DNA from: Hexactinellida sp. DTS-2022
Taxonomy: Eukaryota; Porifera; Hexactinellida
Assembly (NCBI GenBank): GCA_028753945.1
Contig: JAPNXP010000009.1
Span: 372,001-436,000 of the forward strand
DNA: 64,000 nucleotides
Direction of reading: 5' to 3'
Below are positions 1 to 10,712 of this stretch, piece after piece (position 1 is the first letter of the stretch; every line of letters starts with the position of its first letter). The translations under genes and the position numbers were made by a program. The notes under the pieces are model-generated. The model was given only the letters and a program-made list of their open reading frames with translations. It had not been told where the DNA came from and did no database searches.

Positions 1-315
1 CAACTTTTAACTATTCAAGATGTAACATTGGACTTAAATATCTAAAAGGACAATTTACAGGTCCCAAGGGTGTCCTTATATAGAGAATTACATTTAATTG
101 TTATACGAATGCTATTATTTATTTATATTTCACGCTTAGTTCGTTTGAATTAACTAATAAGTCAGTGTTAAAGCGATACAATGTATTATGTAGTATTTAT
201 AACATATGGATATTATCAGGTTGTATTTATAATTTTAACATTTTACATCTTGTTGTTAAGCGACTATTTTGGTAAGATTTTGTTCCTTAATTAGTTCCTA
301 TTAGAAAATGATTTG

Positions 316-482
316 CAAGGAATTATCCAGGAGCGCGAGACGCTCCTTTTGGAGTTTGATTTTTGGAAAATTTGAATTTAGGAGCGCGAAAATTTGGAAT
401 CCTCTCCTATACCGTAACGTAAATTTGTGATTTAGGCGTATGGATTTAGATCAGACCAGGATTAAGAGCGTATTTACAAATG
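316..482 (+). mobile_element. Family H miniature element, copy 1
   Basis: A roughly 165-bp interspersed element recognised because it recurs in this window (943-1128, 41484-41668, 46040-46207, 49096-49275, partial at 40326-40405). It carries the hairpin-like core GGAGCGCGAGACGCTCC near one end and GGATTAAGAGCGTATTTACA near the other. No coding capacity. Class is not recognised. It is probably a non-autonomous DNA element, because other copies sit cleanly inside different elements. Confidence 0.7.
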
Positions 483-754
483 TTTCTATAAATAAATTAT
501 TACACTGATGGTTTTTGTCGGATAATTGTTTGCTAGAATTCAATCTGATATTGTTAGCAACTATTTTGGCATTTTGGAATGCAGAGAGGGTCTCTCATAC
601 TTATCTCGTTTCCCTATTTTGCCAACAAATATGCACACTCCACTTTGGGGGACAGTTATTATCAATGGACAACTATTGATAACAGGAACAAAGTGTAGAA
701 TTATACATACAATAGTTATATATTGGGACAGTTGGTATTCAGTATTCACTTAGG

Positions 755-905
755 GGTTCAAACGTTACGTAACGCTTCCAAGGGGAGAGAGAGTTAACTA
801 ATGTGTGACAGAATCTTTTTTGTTACAAAATAGTCCAAAAAGTGTGACATAGGGAGGGGTGTCTAATTTTCGGGAGTTTACTTTACGAAATGTTTGAACT
901 TGCGT
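755..905. mobile_element. Family J element (GTTACGTAAC-type terminal repeats)
   Basis: About 150 bp beginning GGGGTTCAAACGTTACGTAA and ending with a matching inverted arm near TTTGAACTTGCG. The interior includes TGTGTGACAG and AGTGTGACATAGGGAGGGG. Relatives lie at 33700-33862, 58515-58724 and, in part, 40130-40230. The architecture (terminal inverted repeats, no ORF) is that of a MITE; I do not assign a superfamily. Confidence 0.6.
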
Positions 906-942
906 AGGGAGGGTTATTTATATTTAATGAAGATTGTCTACC

Positions 943-1128
943 AACCAGTATATTATACAGCCATTTGTAAATACGCTCCTAATCCTGGTCTGATCCAATT
1001 TCATACGCCTAAATCACAAATTAATGTTACGGTATAGGAGAGGATTCCAAATTTTCGCGCTCCTAAATTAAAATTTCCAAAAATCATACTCCAAAAGGAG
1101 CGTCTCGCGCTCCTGGATAATTCCTTGG
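943..1128 (-). mobile_element. Family H miniature element, copy 2
   Basis: Inverted relative to the copy at 316-482. It starts CCAGTATATTATACAGCC and ends CTCCTGGATAATTCCTTGG. Together the two copies form a large inverted pair with a 460-bp spacer just upstream of the kinesin-13 gene. Confidence 0.7.
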
Positions 1129-1142
1129 TCTAAATATAATTT

Positions 1143-1285
1143 CAGTACGTATACTTATACATATATAATGTACAGTATGTACCCATAAGTATGTATCCAT
1201 AAGTGTGTACCCATAAGTACCCATTACAGTATACTTCTAAATACATAATGTACAGTATGTCCCATACCCCCTATATGGGACAGTA
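1143..1285. repeat. Degenerate short tandem repeat (ACCCATAAGTATGTA-like)
   Basis: Repeated blocks of the form GTACCCATAAGT and TACAGTATGT occur between the family H copy and the kinesin-13 start codon. It lies in the presumed promoter or 5' UTR. No clear core promoter element could be singled out. Confidence 0.45.
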
Positions 1286-1312
1286 TATAACTAACTATGC
1301 CCCTAAGTTAGC

Positions 1313-4300
1313 ATGAGCACGCCTTGCCTGGAGTTATCAGTCGGCATAGACGTGCGTATCCAGCGCAGCAACGGACGGGTTCACTCCGCTACGATTAACC
1401 GAGTCGACTGGGACACCCGATGCGTGGCTGTAGAATGGCAGGAGAACAACCAGGCTAAGGGGAAGGAGATAGACATAGAGTCAGTCCTAGCGCTAAACAC
1501 GAACATATCCCTGCCCCCTGGCCTCCAACCCGAGGTGTCGCGACCCGCGGAAATGGAGCAGGAGAGTTTCGCGCAGCCCCCCGTCTGTCAGCGGGCCGCT
1601 AACCCTCTCCTCCGGTCGGACAGACAACTCCGGAGCTCGCGACAGGCCCCCCTAGCCCCCGCGGTCTCCGAGTCGGACGTGTCCCTCCCGCCCCGCCCCC
1701 CCTCACAGCGCCAACTCAATCGGTCCCTTATCCCGGTGGCGCCGCCCTCCTCGCACGCGCGGCGGGCCCCCTCCCCGATCTCGGAGCTGGAGCCGCCCCC
1801 CGGGCCCCCCAGCCCCCCGGAGAAGAAGCGGTCCGGCTTCAAGCGGCGGTCCAACTGCGTCCGGGAAGTGGACCGCATTTCGCGGAACCGCGAGGAGAGA
1901 CGGGTCTCACATGTGCAGAAGAAAGTGGAGCCGGTGCACCCACAAGTGGACATACAGAGAATGATACAGGTACAGTATAGTATAGTATAGTATAGTATAG
2001 TATATCAGATTAGGTAGTATAGTGTATACAGGTAGAGTATAGTCAGATTAGGTAGTATATACAGGTATAGTATAGTATAGTCAGATTAGGTAGTATATAC
2101 AGGTATAGCTATGGTATAGTCAGATTAGGTACTAGATACAGGTATAGTATAGTATAGTCAGATTAGGTAGTATATACAGGTATAGCTATGGTATAGTCAG
2201 ATTAGGTACTAGATACAGGTATAGTATAGTATAGTCAGATTAGGTAGTATATACAGGTATAGCTATGGTATAGTCAGATTAGGTACTAGATACAGGTATA
2301 GTATAGTATAGTCAGATTAGGTAGTATATACAGGTATAGCTATGGTATAGTCAGATTAGGTACTAGATACAGGTATAGTATAGTATAGTCAGATTAGGTA
2401 GTATATACAGGTATAGCTATGGTATAGTCAGATTAGGTACTAGATACAGGTATAGTATAGTATAGTTAGATTAGGTAGTATATACAGGTATAGCTATGGT
2501 ATAGTCAGATTAGGTACTAGATACAGGTATAGTATAGTATAGTATAGTATAGTCAGATTAGGTAGTATATACAGGTATAGCTATGGTATAGTCAGATTAG
2601 GTAGTATATACAGGTATAGTATAGTATAGTCAGATTAGGTAGTATATACAGGTATAGCTATGGTATAGTCAGATTAGGTACATGATATAAGGTATAGTCA
2701 GGTTCTTTTATTATGACCATTCAAGGGGAACAAATTTCAAAACAAATTTCAAAAACAAATTTCAGTTGCACGATAAGGATAGCTCGAATCCAAATAATAC
2801 TAAAAGAAAAACGTTCAATAGAATAGACAAATGATTGATTGGTTAGATGAATTTATTTTCATTTGGGATCGAGAAAAAGTGTTCACTTTTGGAGGTTTTA
2901 CTGTAGTAATGTAGTACAGTCGAAATCGGGTTTTTTTGCCCCCCAAAATGCACGACAAAAGGAGGCAAAAAAAACAATAAGCAAAAAAACCCGATGGAAA
3001 ACACATTAAAATATCACATTTTTGCACGACAAAAGGAGGCAAAAAAACCCGTGGCAAAAAAACCCGATTTCGACTGTAGCTAGATATAAGTAAACTATTT
3101 ATTACTTACTCACTCCACAGGAGTACAGAAGCAAACTGGTGTTCCTCGCTTCCAACGCCGCAGAGCCTATGGAGCAGCCCCGGATATCCGTGTGTGTCCG
3201 GAAGCGACCGCTTAACACCAAGGAGACCCGCGCCCGCACCCTCAACGTTATAAGCATACCACAAGGTGACGTCATATACGTACACGAGCCCAAACATAAA
3301 GTGGACCTCACACGCTACTTAGATAACCACCAGTTCCGGTTTGATTACGCGTTCGACGAAGCGACGGACAACCGGACTGTGTACCGGTACACCGCCGCGC
3401 CTCTGGTCCAGAGCGTATTCGCGGGGGGAATGGCAACCTGTTTCGCTTACGGACAAACCGGTTCCGGTAAGACACACACCATGAGCGGTCAGTTCTCCCC
3501 CACGGGGGAACAAGATCCCACTAACGGGATATACGCACTCGCCACACAGGACGTATTCCGACTGCTCGGGACAGCGGAGTGTCATAAACTGGAACTAACA
3601 CCTCTCTGTTCCTATTTCGAGATATACAGTGGCAAGGTGTATGACCTGCTTAACGGCCGCAAGCGTCTACAGATCCTAGAGGACGGAAAGCAACAGGTAC
3701 AAGTGGTCGGTTTAGAAGAAATACGTGTGTCAAGTCCAGACGAGGTTCTACAGTTAATAGCCCGCGGCAATACGATACGCACCAGCGGCAAAACAGCTGT
3801 TAACCAACAGTCGTCTCGGTCCCACGCGGTGTTCCAGATTATTCTACGGCGGCAGAACGGACGGCTGCACGGAAAGCTGTCCCTTATAGACCTAGCGGGT
3901 AACGAGAGGGGCGCGGACACAGCTAACAGCGACAGACAGACACGAATGGAGGGTGCGGAGATTAACAAGAGTCTCCTAGCTCTAAAGGAGTGTATTAGGG
4001 CACTAGGGAGGAAAGGAGCGCACCTGCCATTCAGAGCTAGTAAGCTCACGTTAGTCCTTAAAGACTCATTTGTAGGCGACAACTCGCGTACTTGTATGAT
4101 AGCTATGATAAGCCCGGGATTAGGGTCGGTTGAGAATACGCTTAATACACTCAGATATGCAGACAGGGTCAAGGAACTGGCTCCATTAGAAGGTGCAGGG
4201 TTTAATATACCGGGGGCACAAAATGGTGTCGCTATTGATTGCAAGGTGTCAAGTAGCAAGAATGACTTAATTCAGACCTTAGAGGTACATGATAAGTCAT

Positions 4301-4602
4301 CAGAAGAAGTTCTACAGTTCCACACGGCAATGCAGGATTTGATTGAGATGTATGACGAATTCCTTAGCTACAACAACAGGCATATGGTATTGGAACAAGA
4401 ACTAACCCGACAAAAGGCTGAGTTACACGTGTCAGCTGATAATCCCGATTTCCCTATGGACGAGTACGTATCGGCGCTAACACAAATAATCGACAATGAG
4501 GAGGGGAATATTGTGGAACAAAGAGAAATGTTGGAAGCTTTTAAGGAGCGAATGACAGCTGAGGAAACAGCTAGCAAGCGTGTTAAGCGTTTGCATATTT
4601 AG
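1313..4602 (+). CDS. Kinesin-13 (KIF2/MCAK-type microtubule depolymerase)
   Basis: Two coding exons, 1313-1969 and 3121-4602 (phase 0; donor GTACAG, acceptor CTCCACAG), give 712 aa, the usual kinesin-13 length. The N-terminal segment (about residues 10-60, [13 protein letters not shown] and [13 protein letters not shown]) matches the KIF2 N-terminal domain. It is followed by a Pro/Ser-rich linker and a basic neck. The central motor has the P-loop [11 protein letters not shown], switch I SSRSHA, switch [13 protein letters not shown] and the family-specific KVD finger in [10 protein letters not shown]. These features place it in the internal-motor group that removes tubulin from microtubule ends at spindle poles and kinetochores, rather than a walking kinesin. 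The C-terminus is acidic and helical and ends in a basic tail. The start is the first ATG of the open frame, just before the conserved N-terminal domain. KIF2A, KIF2B and KIF2C cannot be told apart here. Confidence 0.95.
1970..2692. repeat. 77-bp minisatellite filling the kinesin-13 intron
   Basis: The marker GCTATGG recurs at 2108, 2185, 2262, 2339, 2416, 2493, 2580 and 2657: exact 77-bp spacing except one 87-bp step caused by two extra TATAG pentamers. Each unit is two diverged half-units containing GTATAGTCAGATTAGGTA. The array starts at the splice donor itself, whose first bases GTACAGTATAG already look like repeat sequence. Confidence 0.9.
2915..3078. mobile_element. Family K MITE in the kinesin-13 intron
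   Basis: Near-perfect terminal inverted repeats of about 26 bp (starting TACAGTCGAAATCGGG, ending CCCGATTTCGACTGTA) bound a 164-bp element. Inside, the block GCACGACAAAAGGAGGC occurs twice. It ends 42 bp before the exon 2 acceptor. A related element lies at 10505-10712. Confidence 0.8.
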
Positions 4603-4689
4603 TTTAGGCTGAAACTTAATCTCTGTACTTCTGTACTTACGTGCTCTCTCACTTATTGGCTGTAACATCTTATTATTAGCTACTCAAGT

Positions 4690-4803
4690 GACCTAATAAC
4701 TTATTGTCCGCAATAACTATAATGACCGTAATAAGTAATAACTTAATAACCGTAATAACTTAATGACCGTAATAACTTGATATTCGTAATAACTTGTTAT
4801 CCG
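4690..4803. repeat. Tandem repeat of an AATAACTTAATGACCGT-type unit
   Basis: Several imperfect copies of a roughly 17-bp unit (ATGACCGTAATAACTT) lie just downstream of the kinesin-13 stop codon, in its 3' flank. Confidence 0.6.
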
Positions 4804-4807
4804 TATA

Positions 4808-4996
4808 CTATAGTATACTCCGCTTAATAGAGCCACCGGTTAATATATTTCTCTGCTTATTTGGGTCAAAATTTCATAGGATTTATAGGACGGAATTACA
4901 GTTTGGCTTATAATATTTTCGATTATTAGATTTCTCCGCTTAATCTGGTCAAACTACCCTGTAACAAAACTGACCCTATTAAAGGGAGTCAACTGT
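4808..4996. mobile_element. Family E MITE (CCGCTTAATAGAGCC terminal repeats)
   Basis: The terminal repeat CTCCGCTTAATAGAGCC is mirrored at the right end before AACTGTA. Internal copies of CGCTTAATC-GGTC recur, with a mid block GGATTTATAGGACGG. Same family as 26123-26392, 48995-49095 and 54196-54278. Confidence 0.7.
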
Positions 4997-5062
4997 ATAT
5001 CCATTTGTTTGTTGGGTATTTGGGATTATAATAAATCTGTTTTATTACAAATTAACTTTTAG

Positions 5063-8021
5063 GAACCTGGTACGAAGGGAGGGGTGTCCCCCATAGGTCG
5101 CCCCCTCTCCTCGAATGTGTATCTAAAGAAAACAATCGCAAAAGGGTAAACAAACAAGGGCTTTCTGTATATACAAGGGCTTAATTAATTATATATCGGC
5201 CAACAGTCAACACAATTCTAATGTAAATTTTCAGGCACTGGCAAGTTCATTTTAAATAATTGAAATTCACTTTTGCGAAGCCGGTTTATATATAGAAAGG
5301 TGTTGGCCGTTATTATACGTAAGCACAACAATTTTATATATCAGTGGTTCTCAACTTGAGTCTGCATACTAATTAATACAGTAGAACCTCATTAATACGA
5401 ACACCAACGGACAGACAAATTTGTTCGCTTTATCCGGAGTTCGTATTAACCGGTGTAATACCCATTGAATAGCCATTGTAGGGGCCTGATTTTGTGTATA
5501 TGTTTGTTCGTCTTATCCGGAAATTCGTATTACCCGTGTTCGTACTAACGAGTTTCTACTGTATGTGTTTGGGTACAACAAGATATTTTTCAGTATACTA
5601 GTATCAGGGGTCCGTAGGAACTACATAGGAACTACAAGTTAAAGGAAGTCATACAAGAAGTTGTAGAATTGTCATGGTTATAATACCATGGTCATAATAA
5701 TAGAACTTTTATACAAGGTAGTTGGACTGTCATACAACACTACTATCAAGGGGTCCGTATATCGAAAGGTTGATAACACTGTCTATATACGGACCATGGA
5801 TAAGCATGTGCCTATAGTTGGAAGGCGCAGGAGGTTCCCGAGACGGAGCTGGCCCCCGGGGAGCTGGAGAAACTGGTGGGGGACGAGGTGGAGAGCTACG
5901 GGGAGAAAAAGAGAGCTCTGGAAGGGATGCTAACCTCCCAGAGCCTAGTCACTGGAGACCAGGTAGGGACATTGGAATGTAATAGTATACTACAGACAGG
6001 TATGCTTATGTGAACTTCAATGGACAAAATTTGTGGACAAAAAAGAAACATGAAAGAATAAATTAATGTGAATAATGTCATAATATACTGTACAATCAGT
6101 GCTTAGTGTGAACTATTTCCGTCTGCTTAATATGAAACACTTTCTTATGAACAAGCCCTATGGTCCCAATTTAACAACTTACATAGGGTTTGTATTAAGT
6201 TGAGTTCGCTTATTAAAGTTCTTTATTATGAACACAATTTTTGGTCCCTTGAATGTTCATAAAAAGGAACTTGACTGTATACAAATATACCAATCAATTG
6301 CCAGAGAGTATATTTGTATTGTATAAAGCTGTAATTGATTGGTTTAGATTTGCTATATGCATATAGGTGCGTAACATTCCTATGGTGCACGTAGGTAACT
6401 CAGACTGACTGGGTTAAGGGAGAGGTGATGATACCGGACTTCCACTGCTCCCGGTGCCGGGACCATTTCTACGGACTCACGAATGAGCCCTGCGAGGAGG
6501 AGCAGGAGAGACTCCTACGGTACTTAGAGTAACAACTCCTATAGTATACAGTAGAACTCGTTAGTACTAATCATTTGTATTGAAAAGGCTTTGAAGGGGA
6601 CTGAAAAAGTGGTCGTATTAACCGTATTCGTACTAACGAAGTTCTTGTGTAATTAACAAAAGTTTCGGGTTTAATTTTTTGAGGTTAGCAGTGCTCGACA
6701 AATTTGGTCAGCTTGCTACAGAATTCCATTTTGTCGAGCACTGGAGTGTAGCCGAATTAAGCATGTATGTATTCTGGTATATCCGCTCTGCCTTAGAGAG
6801 GAGGTAGCTCAGAGAGAGAGGACAGGAGGGGACTCCCCCTCCCGGGCCCGACACCCGCGGGAGACCGGGGGCCGGAGCCCCGCGCCCCCCCACCGGAGAG
6901 AGGGGCCCGGGAGGGATCAGCTGATGCCGGAGAGCCAGGAGGGGGGCGGGACCAGAGGGGGCACCAGACACCTGAAGGGGGGACAGCTGAGGGAGGGGGA
7001 GAGAGAGCCGCTTGGTGGGTACACAGAGGAGGAGCATAGTGGAACCAAGAGAGGTGTTAGTTCCGGTAGGAAGCTAGCTACTAGGGAGCAGTCTGGTGTC
7101 TCATTGGTTAATGGTTCCGGAGATAGTTCCATATTGGATCGCAGCAAAGCTGATAAGTCTAAAAATAGAAGTGTTACTGGCGACGCTACTGACGAGGTGA
7201 TCAGGACAGGCGGAACTGAAACCAAGGATTCTGAGAATACTGGTAAGCCAGGGCAAACTGGAACCAGTGGTGTCCATAGTTCCCATTCCAGAGAATACGC
7301 CGGTAGCGAGGGAGCGAGTAAGACAGGTGTTAAGAGCTCAGGAGGGGAGAGAGGAGACAGGGGACACAAGGGGAGACATAGGAGGCATAAGGGGGAGGGA
7401 GATAGTTCCAGTTCCGGTTCCGGTTCTGAGGAGTCAGCTGACTGCTCTGAGGGAACAGCTGGGGAGGGCAAGAGACGTAAGAGGGGTAAGAATAGGGGTA
7501 CCAAGGGGGGTAAGGAGTCCGATACAGAGGGTAGCAGCTCTGGAGAGGGGGGGACAGGGGACAGGGGACAGCGGAGGGGGGCTGTATCCGGTGTGAGAGG
7601 AACAGAGGAGGACAGGGGTAGCACCCTGGGGAGGGGGCTAGAGGGGGCGGCGGGAGGGACAGAGAGAGAAGAGACAGCGGGAGACAGGAGAGGGACACAA
7701 GGGGGTACAGTTAGTGGCGCTGCTGGGGGCGATATAAAGCCAGCTGTTAGTGGGAGAGAGGGAGTAGGCATACAGTTGGTAATGGGCGGGGAATGGGGAG
7801 GGAGAGGCAAGCGGGAGGGTAATAGGGGCAATGTCCCCGGGTCCGCTGTGGAACAGAGAACAGCTGACCGGAGGGAAGAGAGGGTGCAGCTAGAGTCCCC
7901 CTCTCAAATCCTGAATAGCCTCCTAACCGCAAAGAGACCCGGGACCGCCTTCCAAGGTGTTAGTTCCGGTTACAACTTCGCACTTACGCATCCTTACACG
8001 TTCTCTTATTACAAATGTTAA
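5063..8021 (+). CDS. Unrecognised multi-exon gene with Cys-rich patch and Gly/Arg/Glu/Ser-rich tail
   Basis: I do not recognise this protein. Exons that join in frame are 5831-5962 (phase 0, donor GTAGGG), 6395-6519 (donor GTACTT) and 6797-8021 (stop TAA at 8019-8021). A plausible earlier exon is 5063-5145, between ATTAACTTTTAG and GGGTAAAC; its open frame joins 5831 in phase 0, but no start codon was found. The predicted protein is over 500 aa: an acidic helical segment, then a compact patch with HCSRC and a later Cys (residues from about 6430-6490), then about 400 residues rich in Gly, Arg, Glu, Ser and Thr, ending in a less biased segment around TAKRPGTAFQGVSSGY. The splice across 6519/6797 reads straight through into the tail frame, which is the best evidence that the low-complexity ORF is real. 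Start and 5' exons are uncertain. Confidence 0.55.
5193..5320. mobile_element. Family L MITE (GGCCAACACCTTTC terminal repeats)
   Basis: The left arm ATATATCGGCCAACA is answered by the right arm AAAGGTGTTGGCCG. The interior holds CACTTTTGCGAAGCCGG. Relatives: 27365-27480, 42650-42740, 50573-50705 and 62795-62912. Confidence 0.6.
5377..5563. mobile_element. Family A MITE (pogo/Tigger-like), reference copy
   Basis: A 187-bp element bounded by TACAGTAGAACCTCATTAA and its inverse ending TTTCTACTGTA, with TA at each edge. The interior repeats the terminal motif several times. Two units in a row, 16 bp apart (TTCGCTTTATCCGGA at 5424 and TTCGTATTAACCGGT at 5440), fit the CENP-B box pattern TTCGnnnnAnnCGGG except its last base. 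TA target sites, CAGT ends and repeated subterminal motifs are the known design of pogo/Tigger elements; the assignment is by that analogy. Confidence 0.75.
6085..6283. mobile_element. Family C MITE (CTGCTTATTATGAACA-type)
   Basis: About 190 bp with ends of the form TACAGTCAGGTCTGCTTA and its inverse, and a conserved middle around ACATAGGGTTTGTATTAAG and GGTCCC. This copy lies in the intron of the unrecognised gene between 5962 and 6395. Other copies: 16080-16235, 19360-19556, 20627-20812, 37935-38112, 47141-47338, 50953-51150, with fragments near 2695, 51245 and 53690. Confidence 0.7.
6545..6652. mobile_element. Short family A MITE
   Basis: An internally deleted family A copy: TACAGTAGAACTCGTTAGTA at the left, then the shared middle AAAAGGCTTTGAAGGGGACT, then CGTACTAACGAAGTTCT. 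Located in the last intron of the unrecognised gene. Confidence 0.65.
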
Positions 8022-8295
8022 TATTCTAAATATTATATTTTTCTATTACTTATTGTTTCTATTTTGTTATGAGTCAAACTGTTATGGAAATTGCCTTTGA
8101 CACTTCTCAAATAGTTTACATTTAAAGTTCAGAAAATTGCGATATAGTAACACCTTAATTCCAGTTCTAAAAGATATAATGGAAGAAATGACTCACCTGC
8201 AAACTTACGCGATGACATCTTTAATCGTGTCATTCCCCTTCTGCTCTAATAAACAGATAATTACTAATACAGAACTTAATATATTCCCATACAAT

Positions 8296-8452
8296 ACAAT
8301 TGTAACCAAGGTTTCTCCAGGGATAATTAGCTTTATTTTGTGCGCCAAAATTATAATTCCATTTTACTGAATGGGAATTTACATTCCTCGCCTAAATAAT
8401 AAATTCCCGCGCCCTCTGGAGAGTACATTCCTGGAGCAAACCTTGTAACTAA
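8296..8452. mobile_element. Inverted-repeat element in the convergent 3' intergenic gap
   Basis: Arms GTAACCAAGGTTTCTCCAG and CTGGAGCAAACCTTGTAAC bound about 150 bp between the convergent 3' ends of the unrecognised gene and the CLK gene. The remaining sequence from 8022 to 8584 shows nothing else I can name. Confidence 0.5.
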
Positions 8453-8584
8453 GAAACACAATAAATTTAACAATGATGAACACTAGAATCACAAATCCTC
8501 ATCTTAACTAATTAAAATTAATTAATTAATCTATACTAACTAGACTAATAACAGTGTGCTATATGCTATTTGTGTATAAATGTG

Positions 8585-10444
8585 TTATGTCCACGTGTCA
8601 GCTATGAGTGTCTCGTTTTTACGACAGTCACTCCTCAGGGCTGATGGCAGGGGGCAGTAGAAAGGATGTTGGAGGGCCTCGATCGCGGTTAATCGTTTCT
8701 CGGGCTGGTACTCCAAAAGACGGGCTATAAGGTCGAATAGGAGGTCTTCTTCATGAGATTTCCCGATTTGGTACCGTTTCAGATTATAGCAGTGTTCGCG
8801 TACGTATTTAGCCTCCGGACTTCGTTCGTCCCAATCGACGCGACCTTTGAAGAAATACTTTCCCTTTCTGGTCGCTTCTATCATTCGTCTCGGGAACGGA
8901 CCAAGGATGCGCTCCATCATAACCAAGTGCTCCCGATTGTCGTGCGTCTGGAAGAGAGTGTGACCCCGGTATAACTCGAATATTATAGTTCCGATGCTCC
9001 ATAAATCGCAGGGGTGTGACCAACCCAACTCGAGCAACACCTGCGAACAAACACTGGCATATCCTATTCTCGTGGGACCATGTTATTATCCATTGTTTTA
9101 ATAAGAACTGTAACTAGTTAGATGCGTTACTGGACCATGGATATACCATATTAACTATGTCCTTATATGGAAATTCTGAATAGGAACATTTGGGGACGGG
9201 AAAAATGGTGCAGTATCCATAGTGCCATTAAAGTTTTGTGATTTTAGAGCACTTGGAAAGTTAGTTTCTAGCATTCACATTATTTCTGTGGAACCAGGTT
9301 CTTACTATAGTAGACTCTGTTAGTAGGAACACCAGGGGACCGTCTTAATATGTTCGTATTATCCGGAATTCGTATTAACCGGAGTCACTTGCATGCATTT
9401 GTATAGGCTAGGGGAATTAACCTTGTACTCCTTAACCGTGTCCTATTAACAGAGTCCACTGTACTAACTAAATAGCTAAATTGCGGCCGTAATACAACTA
9501 AATAACTAAGCTAATAATCAACTTACTTCGGGGCCTCTATAGTGCCGAGTCGATACAACAGTGCTGTGGTGCTCATCGTCGTGTGTGGCCGACCCGAAGT
9601 CTATGAGTCTAATATCGGCACTGGACAGGAGCCTGGCCCCCCGCTTGTTCCGCTTTCCCCCTCTGTCGGGACTCTCAGAGGCGAGGAACATTATATTCTC
9701 AGGCTTCAGATCGGTGTGAGTCAGCTTATGTTCGTGTAGGAACTTTATAGACTTTATAAGTTGGTAGGATATTTCACGTACATTGTCCAGGGGGTAAGGT
9801 TCGTATTGGTTCTCCTTCAAAAAGTCGAACACACTCAGCCCTAGCAACTCAAACACGATACAAATATGTCCGTGGTGGTCAAACCAATCCAGCATTTTCA
9901 CACAGAGGCGTTTCCCTTCTCCGCTTGCTTTGGAAATACTTTCTAGGATCCTAATCTCGATTTTAGCCGAGTACCGATATTTATCTACGTTCTTTATTAT
10001 TTTAACTGCCACTTCCTCCCGTGTGTATTTGTGTCTGCAGTGCGCAACTTTCCCAAAAGTCCCTTCTCCGAGAGTGCCGATTATAACGTAGCGAGAATCC
10101 AGGATATCATCCGGATAGTAAATAAGGTGTCCCTCCTTGTCGTCCTCGGGGGGCCGCTGGTCCTTGGGGGACCTCTGTCGGCGTTTCCTCCGCTCGGATC
10201 GCCCGCTGCTTGAGTGTCGCTTGCGTTTGTTATGAGAGCTCCTGGTTGTCGCCTCTCTATAAGTGGTATGTGGACTTTGGTGCTGCGTGGAGGTTTTCCT
10301 GTTCCAGTGGAACTTGTCGGAACTAGGGGTGCGACTGCGGGATCTGTAGCTGTTGCAGGGACGGACGGACGGGTAGGAGGGGTAGTTGCCCTCTCGACTG
10401 CGGGCAAACGAGTGCTGGTACTCGCTTCGGTAGCTCCTGTCCAT
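8585..10444 (-). CDS. LAMMER-type dual-specificity kinase (CDC2-like kinase, CLK)
   Basis: Two exons on the minus strand, 10444-9527 and 9040-8585 (phase 0; donor GTAAGT, acceptor TTCGCAG), encode 457 aa. The N-terminus (about 1-105) is rich in Arg and Ser, typical of CLKs, which phosphorylate SR splicing factors in the nucleus. The kinase domain then shows [14 protein letters not shown], the HTDLKPEN catalytic loop, DFGSA, and the LAMMER signature as [12 protein letters not shown] in exon 2. All are CLK-specific, so the family assignment is firm. The activation-segment APE motif, split by the intron, reads GPE, with Gly for the usual Ala. The gene is convergent with its left neighbour. A family K MITE ends about 60 bp upstream of the start codon, in the promoter or 5' UTR. 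Confidence 0.95.
9306..9466. mobile_element. Family A MITE in the CLK intron
   Basis: Bounded by AGTAGACTCTGTTAGTAGG and GTCCACTGTA. It contains TTCGTATTAACCGGAG and the block ATGCATTTGTATAGGCTAGG shared with copies at 17775, 30018, 45843 and 51637. It makes up much of the single CLK intron. Confidence 0.65.
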
Positions 10445-10504
10445 ACTATAGCTGTTAGATCTATTTATAGCTCTATGGGGCCTAGGGACTGGAGTTATAT
10501 TGAG

Positions 10505-10712
10505 GTACAGTTGAAACCGGGGTTTCTAACTAACTATTTATTCTAAATGTGTAAGAAATTCCATTTTTGTTTTATTTTCAATCGGTTTATTCTAAATGTG
10601 TACCAAATTCCATTTTTTTTTCAATCGGTTTATTCTAACTACGTACGTATTGGGTTATTCTTATTTTATTTCTATGCAAAGAATTGGTTAGAAGAAACTG
10701 GTTTCGACTGTA
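10505..10712. mobile_element. Family K MITE upstream of CLK
   Basis: Ends TACAGTTGAAACCGG and TGGTTTCGACTGTA, with an internal near-duplication of AAATTCCATTTTT...TCAATCGGTTTATTCTAA. It starts about 60 bp 5' of the CLK ATG. From 10713 to 11047 I see only AT-rich sequence with short inverted repeats. Confidence 0.65.

Noticed and set aside
1970-2692. Regularly spaced repeats that might suggest a CRISPR array
   Set aside because: Contiguous 77-bp tandem units without unique spacers, in a eukaryotic intron.
5688-5933. 81-codon ORF overlapping an exon
   Set aside because: Runs in a different frame from the spliced exon 5831-5962 and starts in repeat-like DNA.
6917-7831. 304-codon minus-strand Pro/Ser/Leu-rich ORF
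   Set aside because: Antisense of the biased tail exon of the gene at 6797-8021; the sense frame is supported by splice phase.
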